Part shown: positions 28,107 through 37,317 of the stretch, one piece after another | Layout: every line of letters begins with the position of its first letter | Numbering within the stretch: the stretch's first letter is position 1 | NCBI RefSeq assembly: GCF_003114835.2 | Contig: NZ_AP025028.1 | Span: 2,942,001-3,006,000 of the forward strand | Direction of reading: 5' to 3' | DNA length: 64,000 nt | Source: Leptospira kobayashii | GTDB taxonomy: Bacteria; Spirochaetota; Leptospiria; Leptospirales; Leptospiraceae | Made by a program: the position numbers and the translations under genes | The notes under the pieces: model-generated | Told to the model about the DNA's origin: nothing | Databases searched by the model: none | The model's input: the letters and a program-made list of their open reading frames with translations, nothing else

Positions 28107-29855
28107 ATGAAATGGTTTAGCAATCTTAAAATCCGAACCAGGATGTTGCTTGGTTTCTTTACTACACTGATTTTAATGATTCTAATCGGCGGTATGTCTC
28201 TTTGGACCACCCAAAAAGTTTTGCATTCTTTGCAAACCGTTTATGCGGATCGGGTTGTGCCCATCAGCCAACTCAAAGATATTTCCGATTCCTATTTGAT
28301 CGGTATCGTGGACGTTGCACACAAAGTGCGAAGCGGAAGGATGAAATTCGAAGACGGTTTAAAATCCATCGCAAAATCGGAAGAAAAAGCGACCAAGGTA
28401 TGGGACGAATATATGCTCACCTACCTGGTTCCGGAGGAAAAAGTAATCATCGCAAAGATGGAGCCGGAATTGCCTTTACTAAAGGAGGGAATTCGAAAAT
28501 TGGAATACATCCTTCGAACGGAAAACCAGTCGGAATTGGACAAATTTACAACGGAAGAAATGTATCCTAAATTCGAACCTTATACACATCATATCGATGA
28601 TTTAATCCGTGTTCAATTAATCATCGCGGAAAGAGAGTATAAAGAGTCCGAAGCCGATTACAAAGATTCGATATTTTTATTTTTTTCCGTTCTCGGACTT
28701 GCCATAGCAACAGTTATTTTAATTTCTTTCTTTCTTTCGGCAGCAATCGCAAATCCGATGAAAGAAATCGTCAACATCGCAAAACAAGTATCAAGTGGAG
28801 ACCTCGCAGTTCAACTTTCCGACAAACTGTTACTTACCGATTCTCAAATTACGAGTCAGTCCCAAAACAATGAAATTAAGGTTTTGGCATATGCATTTTC
28901 GGAGCTGGTGGAATTTATCAAGGAAAGAGCCAGGATTTTGGAAAACATTTCCATGAGTGATCTCACAATGGATGTTTCCTTAAGATCGGAAAAGGACGTA
29001 CTTGGAAAAAGCCTGAGACTGATGGTGTCCAATCTTTCCGAAATCATCGAAAAACTTCATTTTTCTTCGCAAGAAGTCGACTTAGGCGCGCAACAACTAA
29101 CAGACGCAAGCACGGCTTTGTCTGGTGCCGCCAGCGAACAAGCAAGTGCCGTGGAAGAAATTTCGGCAACGCTCACTGAAATCGGGAATAGTTTCATATC
29201 TAACGCGGAGAATGCGGATCGTATGACTCAGTTATCTCAGATCACCAACGGACAGGCGAGAGAAGGAAACGCAAAAATGGCGGAATTGGTTACAGCCATG
29301 CAGGAGATCAGCTCCTCTTTCGAACAAATATCCAAGATCAATAAAGTCATAAATGACATTGCATTTCAAACCAATATACTGGCACTCAATGCCGCCGTGG
29401 AAGCGGCCCGGGCAGGACAACATGGAAAAGGTTTTGCCGTAGTTGCGGATGAGGTCAGGAATTTGGCGCAGAAAAGCGCAAACGCTGCGGATGAGACCAC
29501 TACTTTGATTGAGACTTCTTTGAAAAAAGTGAAATTAGGCGGTCTCGCAACGGACAAAACTGCCGAGGTTCTCGCAAAAATTTCCGAGAGCGCCCAGAAT
29601 GTAAACCAACTAACAACCGATTTATCTGTGTCAATCAATGAACAAAAATTAGCTATGATGCAAATCTCGCAAGGAGTGGATCAGGTTACTACCGTTACTT
29701 CAACGACCGCAGCATCCGCAGAAGAAGTCGCAGCATCCAGTGAAACATTAAAACGCCAGGTGGAAATCATGCGTTCTGTCATTCTGGGTTTTAAATTAAA
29801 AGCTCATACTTCCACCGCTTTGGCCAGAATCGACCGCGGACAAATTGTACTCTAG
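28107..29855 (+). CDS. Methyl-accepting chemotaxis protein
   Basis: The 582-residue receptor has two membrane helices (about residues 12-31 and 188-212) enclosing a four-helix-bundle periplasmic domain of about 155 residues (4HB_MCP type, the start [19 protein letters not shown] matches that family). A HAMP domain follows, then a long cytoplasmic coiled-coil with the hairpin tip [20 protein letters not shown], the hallmark of MCPs. There is no NWETF-like methylation-enzyme docking pentapeptide at the C-terminus (DRGQIVL). It heads the operon cheW-cheA-cheB, and these proteins likely form its array. The ligand is unknown. Confidence 0.94.
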   Translation: MKWFSNLKIRTRMLLGFFTTLILMILIGGMSLWTTQKVLHSLQTVYADRVVPISQLKDISDSYLIGIVDVAHKVRSGRMKFEDGLKSIAKSEEKATKVWDEYMLTYLVPEEKVIIAKMEPELPLLKEGIRKLEYILRTENQSELDKFTTEEMYPKFEPYTHHIDDLIRVQLIIAEREYKESEADYKDSIFLFFSVLGLAIATVILISFFLSAAIANPMKEIVNIAKQVSSGDLAVQLSDKLLLTDSQITSQSQNNEIKVLAYAFSELVEFIKERARILENISMSDLTMDVSLRSEKDVLGKSLRLMVSNLSEIIEKLHFSSQEVDLGAQQLTDASTALSGAASEQASAVEEISATLTEIGNSFISNAENADRMTQLSQITNGQAREGNAKMAELVTAMQEISSSFEQISKINKVINDIAFQTNILALNAAVEAARAGQHGKGFAVVADEVRNLAQKSANAADETTTLIETSLKKVKLGGLATDKTAEVLAKISESAQNVNQLTTDLSVSINEQKLAMMQISQGVDQVTTVTSTTAASAEEVAASSETLKRQVEIMRSVILGFKLKAHTSTALARIDRGQIVL

Positions 29856-29867
29856 AGAGGCGTTTTT

Positions 29868-30383
29868 GTGAATTCTAAAATTTTTACAAAAACCTGGGAA
29901 GAAGAATCTAATGAAGACACAATGGAAGGTCTGTATCTGACTTTTTCATTGGACAATAGGGATTACGCATTTGAAGTCCGTTATCTGGTGGAGATAGTGG
30001 CGCTACCTCCCATCACGACGATTCCGGGAACTGCAAGCTTTCTGAAAGGAGTGATCAATCTCAGGGGAAAAGTAATCCCGGCACTGGATGTAAGATTGCG
30101 GTTTCAAATGGAGTCGATGGACTACCACGATAGAACTTGTGCTCTTGTTGTGCAATTGGAAGATCTAATCATCGCACTCATTGTGGATAAAGTAAACGAG
30201 GTGATCCGAATTCCAAAAGATCATATTGATCCGGCCCCAAAGATAGGAGATTCGGAAGCAAGCAGGTTTATCATTGCAACGGGAAGAGTGGGAGACGACG
30301 TCAAGATCCTCGTGGACTTAACAAAACTTTTGTCAGACGAAGAATCCCACGCAGTCAGACAGACAGGGGCACTCGGAACTTAG
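29868..30383 (+). CDS. cheW: CheW adaptor
   Basis: The protein of 171 residues is a CheW domain (EGLYLTFSLDNRDYAFEV near the start and GVINLRGKVIPALDVRLRF in the middle), the adaptor that joins the MCP to CheA. The N-terminal 20 residues before the domain are acidic (KTWEEESNEDTMEG) and unusual. The start is GTG with a GAGG 8 bases upstream; 12 bases separate it from the MCP stop. The stop TAG is immediately followed by the cheA ATG at 30384. Confidence 0.93.
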   Translation: MNSKIFTKTWEEESNEDTMEGLYLTFSLDNRDYAFEVRYLVEIVALPPITTIPGTASFLKGVINLRGKVIPALDVRLRFQMESMDYHDRTCALVVQLEDLIIALIVDKVNEVIRIPKDHIDPAPKIGDSEASRFIIATGRVGDDVKILVDLTKLLSDEESHAVRQTGALGT

Positions 30384-32165
30384 ATGGAAAGGGATCGCAA
30401 CGAAGTCATAGAGTTTCTCTCTGAGGCACGGGAACTTTTAACCGGTATAGAAACCGAGCTTCTGCGATTTGAAAAATTAACCAATGCCTCGGAGAACATC
30501 GATAGGGAATCTTTGGACACCCTGTTCCGTTATTTTCATACGATCAAAGGAAGCTCCGGATTTTTCGGACTCACTGGAGTCGTAAAAGTTGCACATGCGG
30601 CGGAAAATCTCCTGGATTATCTCAGAGTTCATCCCGAATCCCAAGACTTGGAATCTCTGGAACTTTTCATCGAGGCCCATGATATTCTAAAGGAGCTTTT
30701 CGATACGGAAGAATCGGACCCTTCCGACGGCGACTTACACAAACAACATCATTGGGATTATTTGCAAAAATTGAATCTTAAAAACGAGCTTATCCGAAAA
30801 GACAAAGATACCGATTTTCAACTAACTACAATTAAAGAAGAAGAATTCGAAATCTTTTCCGAAGTAAAGAAGAAAGAACCGGAACCTGAATTCGAGATTT
30901 TTCTTCCTCTCAAAAAAGAAGAGGAAAAGGAGCCCGAAAGACCAATCGTCGCAAAACAGGCAAAAGCCGGTAAGAAAGATTTACGGATCGATACGGACAA
31001 ATTGGACAGTTTATTGGATTTGGTCGGAGAAATCGTAATTGCCGAACCGATGGTTACAAGCCACCCCGACCTAAAACATTTATCCTTTGAGAATTTCAAC
31101 AAAGCCTCTCTGCATTTGAAAAAACTGGTTCGTAATCTTCAGGAAGTAACATTGAGTTTGCGAATGGTTCCTATTGCGGGTGTATTTTCAAGAATGGAAA
31201 GACTCGTTCGCGACACCGCAAAAAAAACCGGTAAACAGGTAAATTTGAGAATCATCGGAGAAGATACGGAAATCGACAAATCCATCGTAGAAGAAATATA
31301 CGATCCTTTGGTCCATATTTTAAGAAATGCGATCGATCACGGATTGGAAACCGCGGAAGAAAGAAAGGAAGCGGGGAAAAATCCCGTAGGCACAATCGAA
31401 TTGGAAGCAATCCAATCGGGAAAGGAAGTTTGGATTTCCGCATCCGATGATGGCAAAGGATTGAATAGAGAAAAAATAATCGGCAAAGCTAAGGGGCTGG
31501 GACTTTTACGGGACAGCTCAAACGAACTGACTGATAAGGAAGTATGGGATTTTTTATTTCACCCCGGATTTTCCACTGCTTCGGAAGTGACAGATCTATC
31601 GGGACGGGGAGTCGGTTTGGACGTGGTTAGAAAAAATGTTACCGCCTTAAAAGGGTTTGTCGATGTTCATTCCAGTCTCGGCGAAGGAACAACGTTTCTA
31701 ATACGGGTTCCTTTGACGCTTGCCATTATAGAAGGTATGGTTGTCCGAAAAGGAGACGGTTTTTTCATTCTTCCTTGCGTAGATGTGAAAGAAACTTTTT
31801 ACATTGCCAACGCGCAATTCAGCGAACTTTACAAAAACAATCATATGTTCCCTTACCGCGACGCGATGATTCCGATTGCCGACTTGGACTTGTTATTTGG
31901 CAATGATTCCTCTTTAGGAAATTCGGACGATTCCAAAAGTACATATGTGTTGGTGGTGGAATCCGAAGATAAAAAAATAGGCATTCCTTTCGACGAGATC
32001 ATCGGTAACCAATCCACTGTAATCAAACCGATCTCTTCCATATTCAAAAACATTTCAGGCCTTGCCGGATGTACTGTACTTGGAAACGGACAAGCGGGAT
32101 TGATATTGGATGTTAGAAAATTAATTTCCAATTATTTCTCCCAGGAATTTCGAGGGGTAAGATGA
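30384..32165 (+). CDS. cheA: CheA histidine kinase without a recognisable P2 domain
   Basis: CheA autophosphorylates and passes phosphate to CheY and CheB. The Hpt domain contains the site LFRYFHTIKGSSGFFG (His52). Residues about 115-200 are a charged linker with a repeated EFEIF motif (154-158 and 169-173) where the CheY/CheB-binding P2 domain would be; I see no P2 fold. The dimerisation and ATPase domains follow (RNAIDHGLETAEER as N box, DDGKGLNREKI, and LSGRGVGLDVVRKNV as G2), then the CheW-like regulatory domain. The total of 593 residues is shorter than the usual 650-700. It abuts cheW and overlaps cheB by 4 bases. Confidence 0.95.
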   Translation: MERDRNEVIEFLSEARELLTGIETELLRFEKLTNASENIDRESLDTLFRYFHTIKGSSGFFGLTGVVKVAHAAENLLDYLRVHPESQDLESLELFIEAHDILKELFDTEESDPSDGDLHKQHHWDYLQKLNLKNELIRKDKDTDFQLTTIKEEEFEIFSEVKKKEPEPEFEIFLPLKKEEEKEPERPIVAKQAKAGKKDLRIDTDKLDSLLDLVGEIVIAEPMVTSHPDLKHLSFENFNKASLHLKKLVRNLQEVTLSLRMVPIAGVFSRMERLVRDTAKKTGKQVNLRIIGEDTEIDKSIVEEIYDPLVHILRNAIDHGLETAEERKEAGKNPVGTIELEAIQSGKEVWISASDDGKGLNREKIIGKAKGLGLLRDSSNELTDKEVWDFLFHPGFSTASEVTDLSGRGVGLDVVRKNVTALKGFVDVHSSLGEGTTFLIRVPLTLAIIEGMVVRKGDGFFILPCVDVKETFYIANAQFSELYKNNHMFPYRDAMIPIADLDLLFGNDSSLGNSDDSKSTYVLVVESEDKKIGIPFDEIIGNQSTVIKPISSIFKNISGLAGCTVLGNGQAGLILDVRKLISNYFSQEFRGVR

Positions 32166-33211
32166 CAGTTCGTAAAGTTCTAATTGTAGACGATCAAAAA
32201 TCTGTTCGCTCCATGATACGTAAGTGGATCGAATCGGATCCGGAATGGAAAGTAGCTGCAGAGGCGTCTAACCCGTTTGAGGCGAGAGATCGGATATTGG
32301 AAACTGGTCCGGATGCAATGACTTTGGACGTTCATATGCCCGGAATGGATGGGATCGAATTTTTAAAGAAACTTCTTCCTCAATACCCATTGCCGGTCAT
32401 CATGTTCAGCTCCCTTACGACGGAAGGAGCAGGCACGACATTGGAAGCATTGGAAGCCGGGGCCTTCGACTTTTTGGCAAAACCATCGGGCACACCCGAA
32501 AGTCTGGAAGAAACGAAAACGGATTTGTTGGAAAAATTAAAATCAACAATCGGCTTCAATGCACAATCGAATTTTTTTCGCAATGCTTCGGTTTCAAAAC
32601 TCAAGACACAGACACCGCAAACATCTATCTCTACTTACAAAAAAAAATTCATTCTAATCGGATCATCCACGGGTGGAACAAACGCACTTCGTACGGTCCT
32701 CTCTAACTTCAACGAACATATGCCCGCAACCCTAGTAGTTCAACATATGCCTGAGAATTTCACTCTTCTATTTGCAAAAAGATTGAGGTCTGAACTAGGG
32801 CTTGAAATTCGGGAAGCGCAAAATAACGAACGCATTGAAGCAGGAACTATTTTGATAGCTCCCGGAGATTTCCATCTAACGATTCAAAAAAACGGAAAAG
32901 ATTATTTTACAAAACTGACAAAGACTGAAAAATATAACGGGCATAGGCCGTCAGTGGATGTTTTATTCGAATCGGCGGAAGCTTTAAAGATCGCAGACCA
33001 ATCCATAGGTGCCATACTGACGGGCATGGGTGGAGACGGAGCAAAAGGACTTTTGAAACTTAAGAATAGCGGATGTTTGACCGTCGGTCAAAATAAAGAA
33101 ACATGTGTCGTATACGGAATGCCTAGGGTCGCTTTTGAAATCGGTGCGGTGAATCACCAATTGCCCCTGGATCAAATCGGAGAAAAAATCAAAGCTTTGG
33201 CACAATTATGA
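32162..33211 (+). CDS. cheB: CheB chemotaxis methylesterase
   Basis: CheB removes methyl groups from MCP glutamates. A receiver domain with phosphoacceptor Asp56 (MTLDVHMPGMDG) is joined by a linker to the methylesterase domain, whose catalytic triad is visible as Ser169 (IGSSTGG), His195 (VVQHMP) and Asp292 (GMGGDGAKG). The length of 349 residues is normal. The start ATG overlaps the cheA stop by 4 bases. The matching methyltransferase CheR is not encoded in this operon. Confidence 0.95.
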   Translation: MTVRKVLIVDDQKSVRSMIRKWIESDPEWKVAAEASNPFEARDRILETGPDAMTLDVHMPGMDGIEFLKKLLPQYPLPVIMFSSLTTEGAGTTLEALEAGAFDFLAKPSGTPESLEETKTDLLEKLKSTIGFNAQSNFFRNASVSKLKTQTPQTSISTYKKKFILIGSSTGGTNALRTVLSNFNEHMPATLVVQHMPENFTLLFAKRLRSELGLEIREAQNNERIEAGTILIAPGDFHLTIQKNGKDYFTKLTKTEKYNGHRPSVDVLFESAEALKIADQSIGAILTGMGGDGAKGLLKLKNSGCLTVGQNKETCVVYGMPRVAFEIGAVNHQLPLDQIGEKIKALAQL

Positions 33212-34458
33212 TTCCCCATCTGTTAATATTCGATCCGTCCCGTTCCTCCGCAGAAGTAATTTTAAAGTATATCGAAGAATTAAATTATACCGCAGAACAT
33301 GCGATAGACGAACATTCCTTTTGGACGTCTTTACAGGAAAGACGTTTTTCCATTTTGATCCTCGAATCTACAAGTATCCCTTCCGAAGGTGATTCTTTTT
33401 TCGGAAAACTGAAACAAAACTATCCGGATCTACTGATTATACTTACTGCCGACGAATCCATATGGAGTAATGTTTCCCAATATTTAAACCAACATCGCGC
33501 ATATGATTTCATACCGAAGCCAGTGGAAAAAGGGAAATTTAAAATCGCAGTCGAAAGAGCTTTCGATTTTTTCATTCTAAAACAAAAAGCGGAAACCGTA
33601 AAAGAAGGAGAAAACGTCCTCTTTCGAAAAATGATAGAGATATTCGACTGGAAAAAGTCGCTTACAGGCAAAGAGTCCGACAATATTGCAGGACATCTCA
33701 TTCACCAAATGAATATTAGTTTGTTCCAGGGAAGCGGAATCGGAACTCTGATGAGCATAGTTAGCGTACTTTTAAGCAAATCAAAATTTGACGAGTCTAC
33801 ATCCACTTATAATATAAATAAAAATCTATTCGAGCTCATTCAGGAAAACTATGAAGCAGCAAGAGGAATGATCGATAGTATGACTGTTTCACAAACGATC
33901 ATCGATGATTCTGAAAACGTAGAGGACTTTCTTCCTCCTCAGACTTTATTCGAGATAACAAATGAAGAAGTTTCCGATTTGAGTGAGGCGCTTAGTTTAA
34001 AAAATCAAAAAATCTCGGTCAGCGGATTACCCAGCGGACTTTCCAATTCGAATTTAAGATGCAATACGGCAAAAATGAAAAATGTCGTAAGAGAATTACT
34101 CATCAACGCGATGAAGTATTCCAAAGAGAACGATACAATTTACATTATATTTTTTCTAAAGGAAAATTTTCTAGAATTGAAAATACTAAATCCCGCTTAT
34201 GAAAATTCGGACCATTCCGTAGGTGTTACGGGGAAACACGAGCAATTGGTTTTCGAACCGTTTTATCGGATTTCTTCCGTTGTAGATGATAATTATGCAA
34301 AATACGAACAATTTCGATTCGGACTGGGTTTGTCCTTGGTTCGAAAAATCATGGAACAACATAATGCGAATATTGAAATCTATACAATTGAAAATAATAT
34401 ACGCGAAAATAAAGCAAGTGAAGTTTGTCTTACCTTACGTTTTCCTTTAAAGAGATAA
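33208..34458 (+). CDS. Hybrid kinase with Glu-substituted receiver and HATPase domain
   Basis: The N-terminal 120 residues are a receiver-like domain: LIFDPSRSS (Asp9), Thr80 in LLIILTADES and Lys104 in DFIPKPVE are all in place, but the phosphoacceptor position is Glu53 (codon GAA) in ILILESTS instead of Asp. The middle carries IAGHLIHQMNISL, a possible H-box-like helix, and the C-terminus an ATPase domain (RELLINAMKYSKEND as N box, FGLGLSLVRKI as G2). The gene starts by a 4-base ATGA overlap with cheB. It is likely a histidine kinase or phosphatase acting on CheY in this operon. Confidence 0.85.
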   Translation: MIPHLLIFDPSRSSAEVILKYIEELNYTAEHAIDEHSFWTSLQERRFSILILESTSIPSEGDSFFGKLKQNYPDLLIILTADESIWSNVSQYLNQHRAYDFIPKPVEKGKFKIAVERAFDFFILKQKAETVKEGENVLFRKMIEIFDWKKSLTGKESDNIAGHLIHQMNISLFQGSGIGTLMSIVSVLLSKSKFDESTSTYNINKNLFELIQENYEAARGMIDSMTVSQTIIDDSENVEDFLPPQTLFEITNEEVSDLSEALSLKNQKISVSGLPSGLSNSNLRCNTAKMKNVVRELLINAMKYSKENDTIYIIFFLKENFLELKILNPAYENSDHSVGVTGKHEQLVFEPFYRISSVVDDNYAKYEQFRFGLGLSLVRKIMEQHNANIEIYTIENNIRENKASEVCLTLRFPLKR

Positions 34459-34473
34459 ATCAGGAGTTATTTT

Positions 34474-34833
34474 ATGGCAAAAATACTAACAGTGGATGAT
34501 GCGCCGGTCGTATTAAAGATTTTGAATCTGGTTTTGACAACGGAAGGACATGACGTGACCTCCGCATCAAACGGAAACGACGCATTGGCAAAAATAGAGA
34601 ATGAAGCTTTTGATATCGGAATCTTCGACGTGAACATGCCCGGAATGACGGGAATCGAACTCACGAAAAAAGTTCTGGAAACTGCGAATGGGAAAAATAT
34701 GAAAATAGTAATGTTAACAACGGAATCAAGCGAAGAGATGAAAAAGAAGGGACAGGAAGCGGGAGCTATTGGTTGGTTGATCAAACCGTTCGCCAATGAG
34801 TCTCTGATCAAATTGATTCAAAAGCTTACTTAG
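34474..34833 (+). CDS. cheY: CheY-type response regulator
   Basis: The 119-residue protein is a single receiver domain with acidic pair Asp8/Asp9 (LTVDDAPVV), phosphoacceptor Asp52 (GIFDVNMPGMTG), a conserved Thr at MLTTES and Lys104 (WLIKPF). In chemotaxis, phosphorylated CheY binds the flagellar switch; here it could equally be the target of the flanking hybrid kinases. A GGAG about 10 bases upstream (CAGGAGTTATTTTATG) supports the ATG. It follows the hybrid kinase by 15 bases. Confidence 0.92.
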   Translation: MAKILTVDDAPVVLKILNLVLTTEGHDVTSASNGNDALAKIENEAFDIGIFDVNMPGMTGIELTKKVLETANGKNMKIVMLTTESSEEMKKKGQEAGAIGWLIKPFANESLIKLIQKLT

Positions 34834-34851
34834 AATTCCTTTAGTTGGATT

Positions 34852-37317
34852 ATGATGGATAACCAAACTTTCGTTTTAGTCTGGGCCGTTCTATTCAACT
34901 TTATTATTACATCTGCATTATTTTATATCTCTACAAAAAAAGATTTTTCTTTCGGACTGAGATCCATTTCGATTGCTTTTTTTATTTTAGAACTGAGATT
35001 CTTTTGTCTTCTCTTTGATGAAATATGGAAGACTCCGATTCTATTTCCCATAGCGGAAATTTTAAGTCTCTTGTCCGGATGTTTTTTGATTCATAGTTAC
35101 TTCAAATTGTCTAAAAAAAAAATCAGATCGAGGTATTTGTTACTTCTGTTTGCATCCGGAACCGCCTCCATTCTGATACTCTATTTCCTTCAAATCGGAC
35201 CGCCTTATCTGGCAATACCGAATGTAATCGTCACAGCTGTAGGATTTTTTCTGATAGGACTCGGTTTCTTTTTCCATCCCGAATTTTCACCTAACTTAAA
35301 AAAAGTCATTGCTTGTATTGCATGGATCATTGCAATTCACAGACTAAATTATCCGATCACATTGGGCATTGATTCCTTAAAACCTTGGGGATATCTAATC
35401 AACGGAACCCTTGTATTTGCGCTAGGGGTGGGGATCATTATCATTTTTCAGCTGATTCATCAAAAAAAATTAATCGAGTCCAACGAAGAATTGGAATCGG
35501 TTCAAAAAAAAATAAAAGAGATCAATCTCCGTCTTTTGATTTTAAACAATCAAACTCCCGCAATACTCTACAGCATCCGACTCGATCCATCGCCTCACTT
35601 TGATTACGTGAACTCGCAAGCGGCAAACTTGACCGGTTACAGTATTCAGGAATTTTACGAAGATAAGGAAATTTTGGAAAAGATCATTTTCCATAGGGAC
35701 AAAGCAAAATTCGCACTCTTCTTTGAAGGAACCTCTCCAATTTTATTAAGATGGGTTCATAAAAACGGAAAAATACTTTGGACCGAACATTACACTACCA
35801 CAGTTTCCGATGAAAGCGGACATCCGATCTCCATTGATGGAGTGGCCTTGAATGTTACCGAAACAAAAAACGCGGAAAAGTCACTAGCCATGGAGAAAAA
35901 CCTGAACTTGACCGTATTTGAAAATGCTGCCAGTCTTTTGATTATCACTTCCAAACAAGGTTTGATTGAAAATTTCAATTCTTCCGCCGAAGATTTAATG
36001 GGGATTAGTCGGGAAGAAGCGATAGGAAAATTTATTTACGATATTATGCTGCTTGCTACCGATAGAAAAGCTCTGCAGGACTTAATCGAAGACATTTCGG
36101 ATTTTCAATACATTACGGAAAGTATTACTCTTCGTTGTATTTCCAAAGACAATCAAATCAGATTCTTGGAATGGAGGCTTGGCACGATCAAAGACAGAAC
36201 GGGAGAAATCATCAAAATCATCTGGATCGGTATCGACCAGACTTTAAAACGAAAAGCTGAAATAGAATTGAACGAACTCAATAAATCTTTGGAAAATAAA
36301 ATCCTGGAAAGAACACTTGAGTTACAAAATAAAAATTCAGACCTAAACAATGCTTTGGAAAATCTAAGTAAAACACAGGAAAAACTGATCCACTCCGAAA
36401 AGCTTGCTTCCCTCGGTCAATTGATCGCAGGTCTGTCTCATGAAATCAATAACCCTATAGGAGCGATACAAGCTTCCACTGAAACATTACATAGGGAATG
36501 GGAAGACGACTATAGCTCCAAAAACAGACAAGTCATAGAAGATAACATCCTAGAGTTGACAAAGTTAACAAACATTAACATAGGTTTAACGACCGGAATT
36601 AAGAATCGAAAATTGCGAAAAGATTTGAAAGCAAAACTGGAAACAAGGGGGATCAAACTTGCAGAAGCTTATGCGGAACTTTTAACGGATGCAGGAGTAG
36701 TAGATATCAGTAATGATAACCTGGATTTGATATACGGTTGTGATAATCCTGAAACTTATAATCAATTGAGAAGGATTTTGGTGATCAACGGATCAATGAA
36801 TCATATTTTTTCCGCTACCAAACGCCTTTCCCGAATCACATACGCCTTAAAAAACTTTGCAGGAATTCAATCCGATAGCGCATTAATACCCTATAAGCTG
36901 GAAGATACTATTTATTCCGCACTGAACCTTTATAAAGACCATTTTGCAAAAACAGTAACCTTAGTCACCAAATTCGAGTTTGATGGACATCTCCATTGTT
37001 ACCCGTCAGATTTGATTCAAATGTGGTCCAATTTCATTCTGAACGGTCTCCAAGCGATGAATTACCATGGGACTCTTACCCTTAAGACCGGAGTTACGGG
37101 CAATTTTATCGAAGTATCGATAGAAGATACCGGCATAGGCATCAGTGAAGAAAACCGATCAAAAATATTCCAACCATTCTTCTCAACGAAAGAAGCAGGG
37201 GATGGCGTAGGACTCGGACTTTATTTGATTAAGGAGATTGTAAAACATCATCACGGACTAGTTTCCTTTGAATCAAAGGAAACAGGGACAAAATTTCTAG
37301 TACAATTTCCTATCTAA
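34852..37317 (+). CDS. Membrane PAS-domain sensor histidine kinase with expanded DHp region
   Basis: Six to seven hydrophobic helices (residues about 6-200) precede two PAS domains (about 225-345 and 350-465), a coiled-coil (KSLENKILERTLELQN), and a kinase core. The phosphorylated His is His530 in LIAGLSHEINNPIGAIQ, a PAS-kinase HAMP-less DHp type. The N box is at residue 731 (FILNGLQAMN), so about 200 residues separate His and Asn instead of roughly 105; a block of about 95 residues (548-640) is inserted. The G boxes are EDTGIGISEENR and GVGLGLYLIKEIV. The last 8 bases overlap convergent purM. It is the last gene of the che operon. Confidence 0.9.
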   Translation: MMDNQTFVLVWAVLFNFIITSALFYISTKKDFSFGLRSISIAFFILELRFFCLLFDEIWKTPILFPIAEILSLLSGCFLIHSYFKLSKKKIRSRYLLLLFASGTASILILYFLQIGPPYLAIPNVIVTAVGFFLIGLGFFFHPEFSPNLKKVIACIAWIIAIHRLNYPITLGIDSLKPWGYLINGTLVFALGVGIIIIFQLIHQKKLIESNEELESVQKKIKEINLRLLILNNQTPAILYSIRLDPSPHFDYVNSQAANLTGYSIQEFYEDKEILEKIIFHRDKAKFALFFEGTSPILLRWVHKNGKILWTEHYTTTVSDESGHPISIDGVALNVTETKNAEKSLAMEKNLNLTVFENAASLLIITSKQGLIENFNSSAEDLMGISREEAIGKFIYDIMLLATDRKALQDLIEDISDFQYITESITLRCISKDNQIRFLEWRLGTIKDRTGEIIKIIWIGIDQTLKRKAEIELNELNKSLENKILERTLELQNKNSDLNNALENLSKTQEKLIHSEKLASLGQLIAGLSHEINNPIGAIQASTETLHREWEDDYSSKNRQVIEDNILELTKLTNINIGLTTGIKNRKLRKDLKAKLETRGIKLAEAYAELLTDAGVVDISNDNLDLIYGCDNPETYNQLRRILVINGSMNHIFSATKRLSRITYALKNFAGIQSDSALIPYKLEDTIYSALNLYKDHFAKTVTLVTKFEFDGHLHCYPSDLIQMWSNFILNGLQAMNYHGTLTLKTGVTGNFIEVSIEDTGIGISEENRSKIFQPFFSTKEAGDGVGLGLYLIKEIVKHHHGLVSFESKETGTKFLVQFPI

